Shown: positions 19,333 to 28,242 of the stretch, piece by piece | Numbering within the stretch: the stretch's first letter is position 1 | Layout: each line of letters opens with the position of its first letter | From: GCA-003244245 sp050699435 | GTDB taxonomy: Bacteria > Actinomycetota > Actinomycetes > Mycobacteriales > Pseudonocardiaceae | Assembly (NCBI GenBank): GCA_050699435.1 | Contig: JBOHGM010000008.1 | Location: 1 to 64,000, forward strand | Direction: 5' to 3' | Length of the DNA stretch: 64,000 nt | Program-made: the position numbers and the translations under genes | Notes under the pieces: generated by a model | Databases searched by the model: none | What the model was told of the DNA's origin: nothing | What the model saw: the letters and a program-made list of their open reading frames with translations, nothing else

Positions 19333-20096
19333 TGCTGCGGCCGCCAATCCGACCCGTCGCCGTCGGTCACGCTCGCGTCCGACATTGCCCCCACGTTGGA
19401 CCGCGACCACTCGCCGCCGACGTCGCGGACCCCCTGCTGGATCGTGGTCTGCTGGTTCTGGATGGTGTCGAGGTGGGAGTCAAGGGCCGAGATGGTCATG
19501 GTGATCAGACCGACACAGGCGGCCACCGCGGTGAGGATCGCGCCGACCGCCGCAGGGATGCCCACCACGGTGGCGGCGGTGACGATGGCGATCGCGATCG
19601 CGACGAGGAAGCCCACGAAGGCGATCTTCATTGCCAGCCAGAAGTTGTCGATGGACTCGGCCAGGCTGTCCAGCGACGTGCGCATCTCGATGGCGAGGTC
19701 CTTCAGGCCGTTCAGTGCCTCGCCCTGGGCGGGCACGGTGGCCCGGTATGCCTCGGCGGCGCTGCCCGTCCACTCGATATTCGTCCGGAGCCTGTCGAGG
19801 GAGATGGTGCCCGCGATGTCGCCGAGGACATTGCCGATGCCCTCGGCCCACTGCGCGCCGACGTCCCGCAGGCGATCGGAGTTCCCCGGCTGCTCGCGGA
19901 GCTGGTTCACCCGGTCCCAGAACTCCTGCATCTTCTGCGCGAGCTGCTCCATCCCCTGCACGATCGGCTCGATGAGGTGGCTGAAGATGCCCGGCACCCA
20001 GCTGATCACCTCGTTGACCTTGTCGAAGAACTCCCGGATCTTCTGTTCGATCTCCTGGGACTTCTCAAACGCCTCATTGACCAGCGGATTCGTCAT
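19329..20096 (-). CDS. WXG100-like protein with C-terminal membrane hairpin
   Basis: A 255-residue helical protein. Residues 1-100 are amphipathic helices; a WTGSAAEAYRA motif near residue 117 matches the WXG turn of ESX/type VII substrates. Residues ~165-210 hold two hydrophobic helices (FVGFLVAIAIAIVTAATVV, AAVGAILTAVAACVGLITM), and a polar tail ends at DWRPQQ. The layout resembles the N-terminal delivery module of larger ESX effectors, but no toxin domain follows. It lies 8 bases from the EspC-like gene and is probably paired with it. Confidence 0.7.
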   Translation of the reverse strand: MTNPLVNEAFEKSQEIEQKIREFFDKVNEVISWVPGIFSHLIEPIVQGMEQLAQKMQEFWDRVNQLREQPGNSDRLRDVGAQWAEGIGNVLGDIAGTISLDRLRTNIEWTGSAAEAYRATVPAQGEALNGLKDLAIEMRTSLDSLAESIDNFWLAMKIAFVGFLVAIAIAIVTAATVVGIPAAVGAILTAVAACVGLITMTISALDSHLDTIQNQQTTIQQGVRDVGGEWSRSNVGAMSDASVTDGDGSDWRPQQ

Positions 20097-20104
20097 ACCT
20101 GACC

Positions 20105-20413
20105 TCAGTAGGTGCTCTCGAAGGTGTGCCGACCGGCTTCGTCCTCGTGCTGGTAGGTGTCGGCCGACGCGCGCAGCGTCCCGGCGATCGCGCGGAAGTT
20201 CTCGGCACCCTGCTGCAGCAGCTCCAGCACCTGCGATCGGGCCGCCTCGTAGGTCGCATCCAGGCCACGGTCCGCGGCCCACATCGAGACGTCCGCAGCG
20301 GTCACGGTGACCCCACCCACAGCCGACGCCGGCCCCTGCATCTCGTCTGCGGCGATGTCCCAGAGCGTGGCGTCCGCCCGCATCGCCGCCAGGGCGACTT
20401 CGATGTCGCTCAT
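20105..20413 (-). CDS. EspC-like ESX secretion-associated small protein
   Basis: A 102-residue helical-hairpin protein resembling the EspC/excreted virulence factor family (PF10824). The helix-ending phrase AGTLRASADTYQHED carries a YxxxD motif, the ESX export signal. It probably forms a heterodimer with the WXG-like protein downstream. Its start overlaps the YbaB-like gene's stop by 4 bases. No EccB, EccC, EccD or mycosin gene lies in the window, so export would need a system elsewhere. Confidence 0.72.
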   Translation of the reverse strand: MSDIEVALAAMRADATLWDIAADEMQGPASAVGGVTVTAADVSMWAADRGLDATYEAARSQVLELLQQGAENFRAIAGTLRASADTYQHEDEAGRHTFESTY

Positions 20414-21129
20414 CTCCCGTTGCTCCTATCAATGGGCTGCTGGGGACCCAGCCCGATCCTGCTCAGCAGGGTGGCCGGGTCGCTGGCGAGTGCGGTGAGC
20501 TCGGCGATGGCTGAGCTGCGCGGCCCCTGCGCGAGATCGCCCGGCGTGCTCCGGCGGCGCAGCCGGCCGAGGACGTCCACGAGCTCACCCTCGATCTCGG
20601 AGGCACGGGAGCGCGAGGCCCACCCGGGATCCACCGACACCTGGAGCACCTGGCCGCGCTGCGCGGTGCCGCTGACGTGGCGGCCCGCGCTCTCGGCGGA
20701 CACCGGGCGGTCGATGACCTCCGCGGCCCGCCGGGTGAACTCCTCGAGGTCGGCCATCACCGCGTCGAGCAGGCGGCCGATGTCCTGCCGGGTCAGCGGC
20801 GTCGTGTCCCGGTGCTGCGCAGCGGGGGCGGGTGGCTGCTGCTCGATCTGGTCGAGCTGCGTCGCCATGGCCGCCACCGTCGCGGCGTTGGCCGCGGCCA
20901 GCACGCCGGCCCCCAGCGCGCGGGGGTCGACGGCCTGCTTCCAGCCGGTGGCCAGGCGGACCGACACGACCGCTCCCGTCAGGGTGACCTGAACGGTCAC
21001 GACGCGATCGGCGTCCTGCCCGGACACGGTCTCCTCCGGCTCGGCGGGCTGCCTGGCCGGTCGTCGACCGGAGATCTCCTCGTACTCCTCGTCGTCGAGG
21101 CCCTCGAAACCCCATCTGCGGTCGCCCAT
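20410..21129 (-). CDS. YbaB/EbfC-like ESX-associated protein
   Basis: A 239-residue soluble protein. The segment VTVQVTLTGAVVSVRLATGW followed by a helix with ALGAGVLAAANAAT resembles the YbaB/EbfC fold found beside many actinobacterial WXG/EspC pairs. A second copy of the strand pattern occurs near residue 155 (GQVLQVSVDPGWASRSRA), giving a duplicated appearance. It is the first gene of the cassette. The role is unknown; chaperone-like binding of the small helical substrates is a reasonable guess. Confidence 0.6.
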   Translation of the reverse strand: MGDRRWGFEGLDDEEYEEISGRRPARQPAEPEETVSGQDADRVVTVQVTLTGAVVSVRLATGWKQAVDPRALGAGVLAAANAATVAAMATQLDQIEQQPPAPAAQHRDTTPLTRQDIGRLLDAVMADLEEFTRRAAEVIDRPVSAESAGRHVSGTAQRGQVLQVSVDPGWASRSRASEIEGELVDVLGRLRRRSTPGDLAQGPRSSAIAELTALASDPATLLSRIGLGPQQPIDRSNGR

Positions 21130-21307
21130 GTGAGTCCCCTCGGTCGCGGCTCGTGCTGTTCTGACGCCGCACCGGGCCGCTCAGTTCCCCCGTGCCTCGG
21201 TTCCCCCGTGCGCGGAAATCCCCGCCGGCGTCAGGAGATGCGCAGCCTAGCGGACTCAGGTCGCCGTTGCTCCTTCGCGACGAGGGCCGGCATGTCGGCC
21301 TGGGGCA

Positions 21308-21329
21308 TCACCCGGATGGGCGATCCCGG
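21308..21329. repeat. 22-bp direct repeat, right copy at the thioesterase 3' end
   Basis: Matches 18718-18739 exactly over 22 bases and includes the thioesterase stop codon. The two copies bracket the ESX-like cassette, the arrangement left when DNA inserts at the 3' end of a gene and duplicates the target. Confidence 0.8.
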
Positions 21330-21748
21330 AGCAGGCAGGTCAGGCGGGCCGTGCAGATCCGGCGCCCTTGCTCGTCGCTGATGGCGATCTCGAATGTGGC
21401 CACGGTTCGGCCACGGTGCAGCGGCGTGCATACCCCGGTGACCTCCCCCTCAATCGCTGCCCGATGGTGTGAGCAAGACAGCTCCACGCCCAGCGGGAAC
21501 CGGTCCGGCATACTCCACAACGCGGCCGCAGTCGAACCGAGCGTCTCGGCCAGTACTGCGCTCGCCCCGCCGTGCAGCAGCCCGAACGGCTGTCGGTTGT
21601 GCGTCACCGGCATGGTTCCCACCATTCGCTCCGGGTTCCACTCGGTGATCTTGATACCCATCCGCTCGGTGAGCTGCTCGCCCGCCCAGCGATCGAACAG
21701 CTCTGCGGTGGCCTGGTCGGCTGCGGGCGGGATGGCGGACGTCGTCAC
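21308..21748 (-). CDS. PaaI-type hotdog thioesterase
   Basis: A 146-residue single-hotdog thioesterase. The active-site segment FGLLHGGASAVLAETLGS and the following GVELSCSHHRAAIEGEV are typical of the PaaI/YdiI group, which cleaves aryl- or acyl-CoA. GTG at 21748 is chosen for a GGGAGG site 6 bases upstream. The final codons lie in the 22-bp repeat. Upstream, 21755-21815 has imperfect repeats of CGGACCCGGC. Confidence 0.88.
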   Translation of the reverse strand: MTTSAIPPAADQATAELFDRWAGEQLTERMGIKITEWNPERMVGTMPVTHNRQPFGLLHGGASAVLAETLGSTAAALWSMPDRFPLGVELSCSHHRAAIEGEVTGVCTPLHRGRTVATFEIAISDEQGRRICTARLTCLLRDRPSG

Positions 21749-21845
21749 GCAGAACCTCCCTGGATACCGGCAACGGACCCGGCGACGGACCGGCGACGGA
21801 CCCGGCAACGGACCCACTGTAGGCAGGAGTGTCGGTGACCCGGCC

Positions 21846-21851
21846 TAGACT
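21846..21851 (+). promoter_or_regulatory. -10 box of polA
   Basis: TAGACT lies 8 bases before the polA GTG, with no Shine-Dalgarno sequence between them. It fits leaderless transcription, inferred from spacing. Confidence 0.4.
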
Positions 21852-21859
21852 CGCGGGCC

Positions 21860-24559
21860 GTGACGGTCTCCACCCCACCGCGGCTGCTCCTGCTCGACGG
21901 TCACTCGCTGGCCTACCGGGCGTTCTTCGCGCTGCCCGCGGAGAACTTCCGCACCACAACGGGGCAGACCACCAACGCGGTGTACGGGTTCACCTCGATG
22001 CTGATCAACCTGCTCCGCGACGAGCAGCCCACCCACGTCGCCGCGGCGTTCGACATCTCCCGCAAGACTTTCCGGGCGGAGACCTACGCGCCCTACAAGG
22101 CCAACCGCACCACCACGCCGGACGAGTTCCGCGGCCAGGTCTCGCTCATCCAGGATGTGCTGGGCACCCTCGGGATCCCGGTGCTCACCAAGGAGAACTA
22201 CGAGGCCGACGACCTCATCGCGACCCTGGTGACCCGGGCCGAGCCGGCCGGCTTTCAGGTGCTGGTCTGTACCGGGGACCGGGACGCGCTGCAGCTGGTC
22301 AGCGATCGGGTGACCGTGCTCTACCCGCGTAAAGGCGTCTCGGAGCTGACCCGGTTCACCCCTGCGGAGGTCGCCGCGCGCTACGGCCTGACCCCGCAGC
22401 AGTACCCGGACTACGCGGCGCTGCGTGGCGATCCCTCGGACAACCTGCCGGGCATTCCCGGCGTGGGGGAGAAGACCGCGGCGAAATGGGTGCGTGAGTT
22501 CGGGTCGCTGGACTCCTTGGTCGACCGGGTGGCCGAGGTGAAGGGCAAGGCCGGTGACGCGCTGCGCGCACACCTCGCATCGGTATCACTCAATCGCCAG
22601 CTCACCGAGTTGGTCCGGAACGTCGACATGCCCGATCAGCCCGGCGATCTGGTGCTGAAACCATGGGACCGCGATGCGGTGCACCGGCTGTTCGACGAGC
22701 TGGAGTTCCGGGTGCTCCGGGACCGGCTGTTCGCCACCCTCAGCGCGCCGGAGCCGGAAGCCGAAGACGGCTTCGAGGTCCGCGGCGCCGCGATCGAGCC
22801 GGGCGAGCTGGCCGCCTGGCTGGACGCGCACGGCCGGGACGGGCGCCGGGTAGGGCTCGCGTTCCGGGCCAGCTGGGCGCGCGGTGCGGGCGACCTGGAA
22901 AGCCTCGCGCTGGCCGCCCCTGACGGCGAGGGCGGCTACCTCGACCCGACGACGTTGACCCCCGATGACGAGCTGGCCCTGGTCCAGTGGCTGGCCGACT
23001 CGGCCGCACCCAAGGCCGCGCACGATGCGAAGCCGCTGCTGCACGCGCTGCGCGCGCGCGGGATCGCGCTGGCCGGCCTGACCAGTGACACCGCGCTGGC
23101 GGCCTACCTGGTCCGTCCGGGGCAGCGGTCTTTCGACCTGGCCGATCTGGTGCTGCGCTACCTGCGCAGGGAGCTGCGGGCGGAGTCCGGCGACAGCGCC
23201 CAGCCAAGCCTGTTCGAGGGTGCGGACGCCGCTGCCCGCGCCACCGACGAGATCTTGCGGGCCAGAGCGGTGGCCGAGCTGGCCGATGCCCTGGACGCCG
23301 AGCTGGACCGGATCGAGGGCCGCTCGCTGCTCACCGACCTGGAGCTGCCACTGCTGGGCGTGCTCGCGGAGCTGGAGGCAGCCGGTATCGCCGTCGACGG
23401 CGACGTGCTGGCCGGGCTGGATGCCGGGTTCTGCGCCGCGGTCAAGCAGGCCGAGCAGGACTGTTATTCGGTGATCGGCAGGGAGATCAACCTGGGGTCA
23501 CCCAAGCAGCTGCAGGTGGTGCTCTTCGATGAGTTGGGCATGCCGAAGACCAAGCGCACCAAGACCGGCTATACGACGGACGCCGACGCGCTGCAGACGC
23601 TCTACGAATCGACCGCGCACCCGTTCCTGGCGCACCTGCTGACGCACCGGGACGCGACCCGGCTCAAGACTACGGTGGACGGGCTGCTCAAGGCGGTGGC
23701 CGACGACGGGCGGATCCACACCACGTACAACCAGACCATCGCCGCGACCGGGCGGCTGTCTTCCACCGAACCGAATCTGCAGAACATCCCGATCCGCACG
23801 GAATCCGGTCGACGGATCCGGCAGGCGTTCGTGGTGGGCCCGGCTACTGGTGACGTTGCTTGGCGGGAGCTGATGACCGCCGACTACAGCCAGATCGAGA
23901 TGCGGATCATGGCGCACCTGTCCGAGGATGCCGCCCTGATCGAGGCGTTCACCTCCGGGTACGACTTTCACGCCGCCACCGCGGGCCGGGTGTTCGGGGT
24001 GGACGCGGCGGCGGTCAGCGGCGAGCAGCGCGCCAAGATCAAGGCGATGAACTACGGCCTGGCTTACGGACTGTCCGCCTTCGGGCTCGCCGCGCAGCTG
24101 CGGATCTCCACCGAGGAGGCCCGTGGGTTGATGGACGAGTACTTCGCAGGCTTCGGTGGGGTTCGGGACTATCTGCATTCGGTGGTGGAGCGAGCCCGGA
24201 TGGACGGCTACACCGCCACCATCCTGGGCCGTCGCCGTTACCTGCCCGACCTGGTCAGCGACAACCGGCAGCGTCGTGAGATGGCCGAGCGGATGGCGTT
24301 GAACGCACCGATCCAGGGCAGCGCCGCGGACATCATCAAGGTCGCGATGCTGGGGGTGGCTCGGGCGCTGCGCACCGAGGGGCTGCGGTCCCGGATGCTG
24401 CTTCACGTGCACGATGAGCTGGTGCTCGAAGTCGCCGATGGTGAGCGGGCGGCAGTGGAGGTGCTGGTGCGCCGCGAGATGGGGTCGGCGTACACGCTGG
24501 ACGTCCCACTCGTGGTGTCCGTCGGCTCCGGACGGTCCTGGGATGAAGCAGCGCACTAG
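21860..24559 (+). CDS. polA: DNA polymerase I
   Basis: An 899-residue repair and Okazaki-fragment-processing polymerase. The N-terminal 5'-nuclease (LLLDGHSLAYRAFFALP, VCTGDRDALQLVS, PSDNLPGIPGVGEKTA) spans about 1-300. A degenerate 3'-5' exonuclease region follows (~310-490), without the usual acidic triad, as in other actinobacteria. The polymerase domain has motif A TADYSQIEMRIMAHLS, the O helix KAMNYGLAYGLSAFG and motif C LHVHDELVLEV. Its 3' end is only 8 bases from the convergent acetyltransferase gene. Confidence 0.98.
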   Translation: MTVSTPPRLLLLDGHSLAYRAFFALPAENFRTTTGQTTNAVYGFTSMLINLLRDEQPTHVAAAFDISRKTFRAETYAPYKANRTTTPDEFRGQVSLIQDVLGTLGIPVLTKENYEADDLIATLVTRAEPAGFQVLVCTGDRDALQLVSDRVTVLYPRKGVSELTRFTPAEVAARYGLTPQQYPDYAALRGDPSDNLPGIPGVGEKTAAKWVREFGSLDSLVDRVAEVKGKAGDALRAHLASVSLNRQLTELVRNVDMPDQPGDLVLKPWDRDAVHRLFDELEFRVLRDRLFATLSAPEPEAEDGFEVRGAAIEPGELAAWLDAHGRDGRRVGLAFRASWARGAGDLESLALAAPDGEGGYLDPTTLTPDDELALVQWLADSAAPKAAHDAKPLLHALRARGIALAGLTSDTALAAYLVRPGQRSFDLADLVLRYLRRELRAESGDSAQPSLFEGADAAARATDEILRARAVAELADALDAELDRIEGRSLLTDLELPLLGVLAELEAAGIAVDGDVLAGLDAGFCAAVKQAEQDCYSVIGREINLGSPKQLQVVLFDELGMPKTKRTKTGYTTDADALQTLYESTAHPFLAHLLTHRDATRLKTTVDGLLKAVADDGRIHTTYNQTIAATGRLSSTEPNLQNIPIRTESGRRIRQAFVVGPATGDVAWRELMTADYSQIEMRIMAHLSEDAALIEAFTSGYDFHAATAGRVFGVDAAAVSGEQRAKIKAMNYGLAYGLSAFGLAAQLRISTEEARGLMDEYFAGFGGVRDYLHSVVERARMDGYTATILGRRRYLPDLVSDNRQRREMAERMALNAPIQGSAADIIKVAMLGVARALRTEGLRSRMLLHVHDELVLEVADGERAAVEVLVRREMGSAYTLDVPLVVSVGSGRSWDEAAH

Positions 24560-24567
24560 TACCAGGA

Positions 24568-25512
24568 TCAGCGTAACGCGCTGGCCGGGCGGGTTTCCCA
24601 GATCGTCCACAACGGACGGTAGCCCTGCCGGGGCCAGAAGACCGAGGAGAGCGGATTGGGTGGGTTGTAGTAAAGGTAGGACCCGACCGTTCCTGCCGCT
24701 GCGAAGGCGGCGTGCGCGTGGTCAGCCAGCGCCCGCCCTACCCCGTGGCCGCGGGCGCCGGGCAGCACCGAGGCGCAGTTGATGTAGCCCCACCGTCCGG
24801 ATGGTAGCCGAGTCGCGGTCCAGGTACCGGGGGTCGCGTCGGTGTAGCCGCATTCAATGAGCCCGACGGTGACGCCGGCCAGCACCGCGACCCAGATCGG
24901 TTCGTGGCCGGAGAGCCTGGCCTGCAGCAGGGTCCGCTTGAGCACGTCGGCCCCCTCCCGGTGCACCGCGCCGCCCAGCATCGCGGAGTAGGACTGCTCG
25001 AGGGTCGCCAGTCGCAGGCAGTCCTCGAGGTCGGCTGGTTCGGCCGGGCGGATCTCCAGCCCGGAGGCGCCGAGCAGCACCGGGGAGGTCGGCGGGGACC
25101 GGACCGCGATCACCGACAGGGGTACGAAACCATGGTCCAGCAACGCCCGACCAGCCTCGATATCCCGGCTGGGCCAGCTGACCACACAGGCCGAGTCGGT
25201 GGCAGGCAGGTCGAGCCGCGGCAACCGGGCCTGCCAGGCGGCGAGCAGCGCGTGCATGCCGGCCAGCCCGGTACCGCCGAGCACCGGGACCAGTTCACTG
25301 ACATCCGCTGCCGACCACATCCGAGCCAGCGACCCGGGGGGATGGGTGAACCGGAGCAGCACCCCGGCGATCTTCTCGTCGTCGGCCTCGTTCTCGACGG
25401 CGCCGGTCAGCACATCACCCTCGGGCACCCCCACCCAGGGCGGCAACAGCGGGTCCAGCGCCTGCAACCGCCGGGACTGCTCCGCGAGCAGGCGCTCCGC
25501 GAGGTTGCTCAC
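24568..25512 (-). CDS. GNAT-family N-acetyltransferase
   Basis: A 314-residue protein. The C-terminal half has the acetyl-CoA-binding pattern of a GNAT fold (SVLPGARGHGVGRALADHA), then YLYYNPPNPLSSVFWPRQGY, typical of the final strands. The N-terminal ~150 residues are a diverged, probably inactive GNAT-like half. The GTG overlaps the methyltransferase stop (GTGA), which fixes the start. The acceptor is unknown. It is convergent with polA, with almost no intergenic space for a terminator. Confidence 0.85.
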   Translation of the reverse strand: MSNLAERLLAEQSRRLQALDPLLPPWVGVPEGDVLTGAVENEADDEKIAGVLLRFTHPPGSLARMWSAADVSELVPVLGGTGLAGMHALLAAWQARLPRLDLPATDSACVVSWPSRDIEAGRALLDHGFVPLSVIAVRSPPTSPVLLGASGLEIRPAEPADLEDCLRLATLEQSYSAMLGGAVHREGADVLKRTLLQARLSGHEPIWVAVLAGVTVGLIECGYTDATPGTWTATRLPSGRWGYINCASVLPGARGHGVGRALADHAHAAFAAAGTVGSYLYYNPPNPLSSVFWPRQGYRPLWTIWETRPASALR

Positions 25513-26399
25513 GGCGCGGCATTCATCGGAGGGCGCGCGTCGCGCCGGCAGCAGAAGATCGCGGTCCCGGGGAACAGCGCTCCACGCAGCGGGCTCCACT
25601 GCCCCCACTCCCGCTGCAGACCGGCCGGCCACTCCGGCTCCACCAGGTCCTCCAGCAGCAGTCCCGCTGCGACGATCTCCCGGACCCGGTCGCCCAACGT
25701 CCGGTGGTGCTCCACGTACGTGGGCGCCCCGCGGGCGTCGACCTCGACGTAGGGGGTCCGGTCGAAGTAGGACTGCGTCACCGTCAAACCGATCTCGCCG
25801 GGATCGTCGGGGAAGATCCAGCGCATCGGGTGGGCCACCGCGAAGACCCACCGGCCGCCGGGGCGCAGCACTCGGGCGACCTCCCGCATCACCGCGGCGG
25901 AGTCCGCGACGAACGGCACCGCGCCGAACGCCGAACAGGCCAGGTCGAAGCTGGCGTCGGCGAACGGCAACCGGCCCGCGTCGGCCTGCACCAGGGGCAC
26001 AGTGAGGCCGGTGTCGCGCGCCGCACGCACCGCGTGCCGCAGCATCCCGGCGGAGACGTCCAGACCGACGACACACCCACCCTGGGTGGCCAGCCAGCGG
26101 GAACACGGTGCGGAGCCGCAGCCGACCTCGAGCACCCGGCGGCCCGAGAGCTCGCCGAGCAGTCCGGCTTCGGGCTCGCGCAACCCCTCCGGACACCACA
26201 CGAAGTCCGCGAGACCCAGAAAGTCGCCATGGGCGGCGAGGTAGCTCTCGGCGTCGGCGTCCCACCAGCGACGGTTGGCAGCCACCGATTCAGCGGTACC
26301 GACCGAACGCTTCCTGACGCCTGCGGTGCCCAGCAGCGCCTCGGCGCGCCCGTGAGCGGTCGCCTCGTCGTCGTGCTCCGGTTGCGGCGCGCCCGTCAC
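25509..26399 (-). CDS. Class I SAM-dependent methyltransferase
   Basis: A 296-residue Rossmann methyltransferase. SAM-binding motif I is VLEVGCGSAPCSRWLA; the acidic motif II is VVGLDVSAGML, and motif III lies around LVQADAGRLPFADASFD. FVWCPEGLREPE before the fold is characteristic of a group conserved next to polA in actinobacteria. The substrate is unknown. It is coupled to the acetyltransferase, so the two may act on one small molecule or on translation factors. Confidence 0.88.
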   Translation of the reverse strand: MTGAPQPEHDDEATAHGRAEALLGTAGVRKRSVGTAESVAANRRWWDADAESYLAAHGDFLGLADFVWCPEGLREPEAGLLGELSGRRVLEVGCGSAPCSRWLATQGGCVVGLDVSAGMLRHAVRAARDTGLTVPLVQADAGRLPFADASFDLACSAFGAVPFVADSAAVMREVARVLRPGGRWVFAVAHPMRWIFPDDPGEIGLTVTQSYFDRTPYVEVDARGAPTYVEHHRTLGDRVREIVAAGLLLEDLVEPEWPAGLQREWGQWSPLRGALFPGTAIFCCRRDARPPMNAAP

Positions 26400-26745
26400 C
26401 GGGGCAGTCTCCCAGATGGCGCGCCCGGATCCGGGGGTTGGGTTTGCCGCCTGAGCATCCGCCTGAGTACGATCGACTTGCGCTTTGATTCGCGCTGCCC
26501 GGGTGCCGCCCGTTCAGCACGTCGCATCCCGGCCATCGCGCACCGGCTGGTGCAGGGGTCTGCAGGCGGGTTCCGCTGGTAGAGCTTAGGCCGGTGGCTG
26601 TGGCGAGGGGCGAGGCGAGGAGGATCCGCCGCAGCGGGAACGACCAGCGCACCGCGACAACAGCATTACACCCGTGACAACATCACACCGACAACATCAC
26701 ACCCCTGGCCACCGACGACCCTAATCCTCCGGAGCACCCCACCGC
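26400..26745 (+). promoter_or_regulatory. rpsA leader with candidate promoter
   Basis: 346 bases without a gene between the divergent methyltransferase and rpsA. A candidate promoter is TTGCCG at 26444-26449, an 18-base spacer and TACGAT at 26468-26473, which would give a leader of about 265 nt. The last 80 bases are unusually A/C-rich, with a repeated GACAACATCACAC. Such unstructured leaders occur before S1 genes and may be an autoregulatory target. Confidence 0.35.
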
Positions 26746-28227
26746 ATGACCACTGACACCACCGCCGCCCCGACCACGCAACAGGTCGCGATCAACGACG
26801 TCGGGACGGAGGAGGACTTCCTCGCCGCCATCGACCAGACCATCAAGTACTTCAACGATGGTGACATCGTAGAGGGCACCATCGTCAAGGTCGACCGCGA
26901 CGAGGTGCTGCTCGACATCGGCTACAAGACCGAGGGTGTCATCCCCTCGCGCGAGCTGTCCATCAAGCATGACGTTGACCCCGCGGAGGTCGTCGAGGTC
27001 GGTGATGCGGTCGAGGCCCTCGTTCTTCAGAAGGAGGACAAGGAAGGCCGGCTGATCCTCTCCAAGAAGCGTGCCCAGTACGAGCGCGCCTGGGGCAACA
27101 TCGAGGCCCTCAAGGAGAATGAGGAGCCGGTGCGGGGCACGGTCATCGAGGTCGTCAAGGGTGGCCTGATCCTCGACATCGGGCTGCGCGGCTTCCTGCC
27201 TGCCTCCCTGGTCGAGATGCGGCGGGTCCGAGACCTGCAGCCCTACGTCGGCCGCGAGCTCGAGGCGAAGATCATCGAGCTGGACAAGAACCGCAACAAC
27301 GTGGTGCTCTCCCGGCGCGCCTGGCTGGAGCAGACCCAGTCCGAGGTACGCAGCGAGTTCCTCAACCAGCTGGCCAAGGGTCAGGTCCGCAAGGGCCAGG
27401 TCTCCTCGATCGTCAACTTCGGCGCCTTCGTCGACCTCGGTGGGGTGGACGGCCTGGTGCACGTCTCCGAGCTGTCCTGGAAGCACATCGACCACCCCAG
27501 TGAGGTCGTCGAGGTCGGCCAGGAGGTCACCGTCGAGGTGCTCGACGTCGACCTGGACCGCGAGCGCGTCTCGCTGTCGCTCAAGGCCACCCAGGAAGAC
27601 CCGTGGCGGCAGTTCGCCCGGACCCACCAGATCGGCCAGATCGTACCGGGCAAAACCACCAAACTGGTGCCCTTCGGTGCGTTCGTCCGGGTCGAGGAGG
27701 GCATCGAGGGCCTGGTGCACATCTCGGAGCTGGCCGAGCGGCACGTGGAGATCCCCGAGCAGGTCGTGCAGGTCGGCGACGACGTGATGGTCAAGGTCAT
27801 CGACATCGATCTGGACCGTCGCCGGATCTCGCTGTCGCTCAAGCAGGCCAACGAGGGTCTGTCGCCGGAGATGGAGTTCGACCCCACGCAGTACGGCATG
27901 ACCGCCGAGTACGACGCGGAGGGCAACTACATCTACCCCGAGGGATTCGACCCCGAGACCAACGACTGGCTCGAGGGCTACGACAAGCAGCGCGAGGAGT
28001 GGGAGCGCTCCTATGCGGATGCGCAGATCCGCTTCGAGCAGCACCGCAAGCAGGTCACCAAGGCCGTCGAGGCCGAGTCGGCGGAAGCCGCCGGGGACCA
28101 GCAGAACTACTCCTCGGCAACCACCGAGGCACCCGCCAGCAGCAGCACTAGTAGTAGTAGCGGGGGATCGCTGGCCAGCGACGAGCAGTTGGCGGCGCTG
28201 CGGGAGAAGCTCTCCGGAGGCGTCTAA
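26746..28227 (+). CDS. rpsA: 30S ribosomal protein S1
   Basis: A 493-residue RNA-binding protein that recruits mRNA to the 30S subunit. Four S1 (OB-fold) repeats are visible at about residues 35-105, 122-190, 208-277 and 294-363; repeat 3 starts GQVSSIVNFGAFVDLGGVDG. Each ends in the LS-K/R pattern. The C-terminal 120 residues are acidic and then serine-rich (SSTSSSSGG), the usual actinobacterial tail. Four repeats instead of the six of E. coli is normal for this phylum. Confidence 0.98.
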   Translation: MTTDTTAAPTTQQVAINDVGTEEDFLAAIDQTIKYFNDGDIVEGTIVKVDRDEVLLDIGYKTEGVIPSRELSIKHDVDPAEVVEVGDAVEALVLQKEDKEGRLILSKKRAQYERAWGNIEALKENEEPVRGTVIEVVKGGLILDIGLRGFLPASLVEMRRVRDLQPYVGRELEAKIIELDKNRNNVVLSRRAWLEQTQSEVRSEFLNQLAKGQVRKGQVSSIVNFGAFVDLGGVDGLVHVSELSWKHIDHPSEVVEVGQEVTVEVLDVDLDRERVSLSLKATQEDPWRQFARTHQIGQIVPGKTTKLVPFGAFVRVEEGIEGLVHISELAERHVEIPEQVVQVGDDVMVKVIDIDLDRRRISLSLKQANEGLSPEMEFDPTQYGMTAEYDAEGNYIYPEGFDPETNDWLEGYDKQREEWERSYADAQIRFEQHRKQVTKAVEAESAEAAGDQQNYSSATTEAPASSSTSSSSGGSLASDEQLAALREKLSGGV

Positions 28228-28242
28228 GCGCTGCTAGCGGTG

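Noticed and set aside
18718..21329. Full integrative element with integrase
   Set aside because: The repeats look like attachment sites, but no integrase, excisionase or transposase gene lies between them.
25513..26265. Upstream extension of the acetyltransferase frame by 250 codons
   Set aside because: It runs through the methyltransferase gene in another frame; the GTGA junction fixes the start at 25512.
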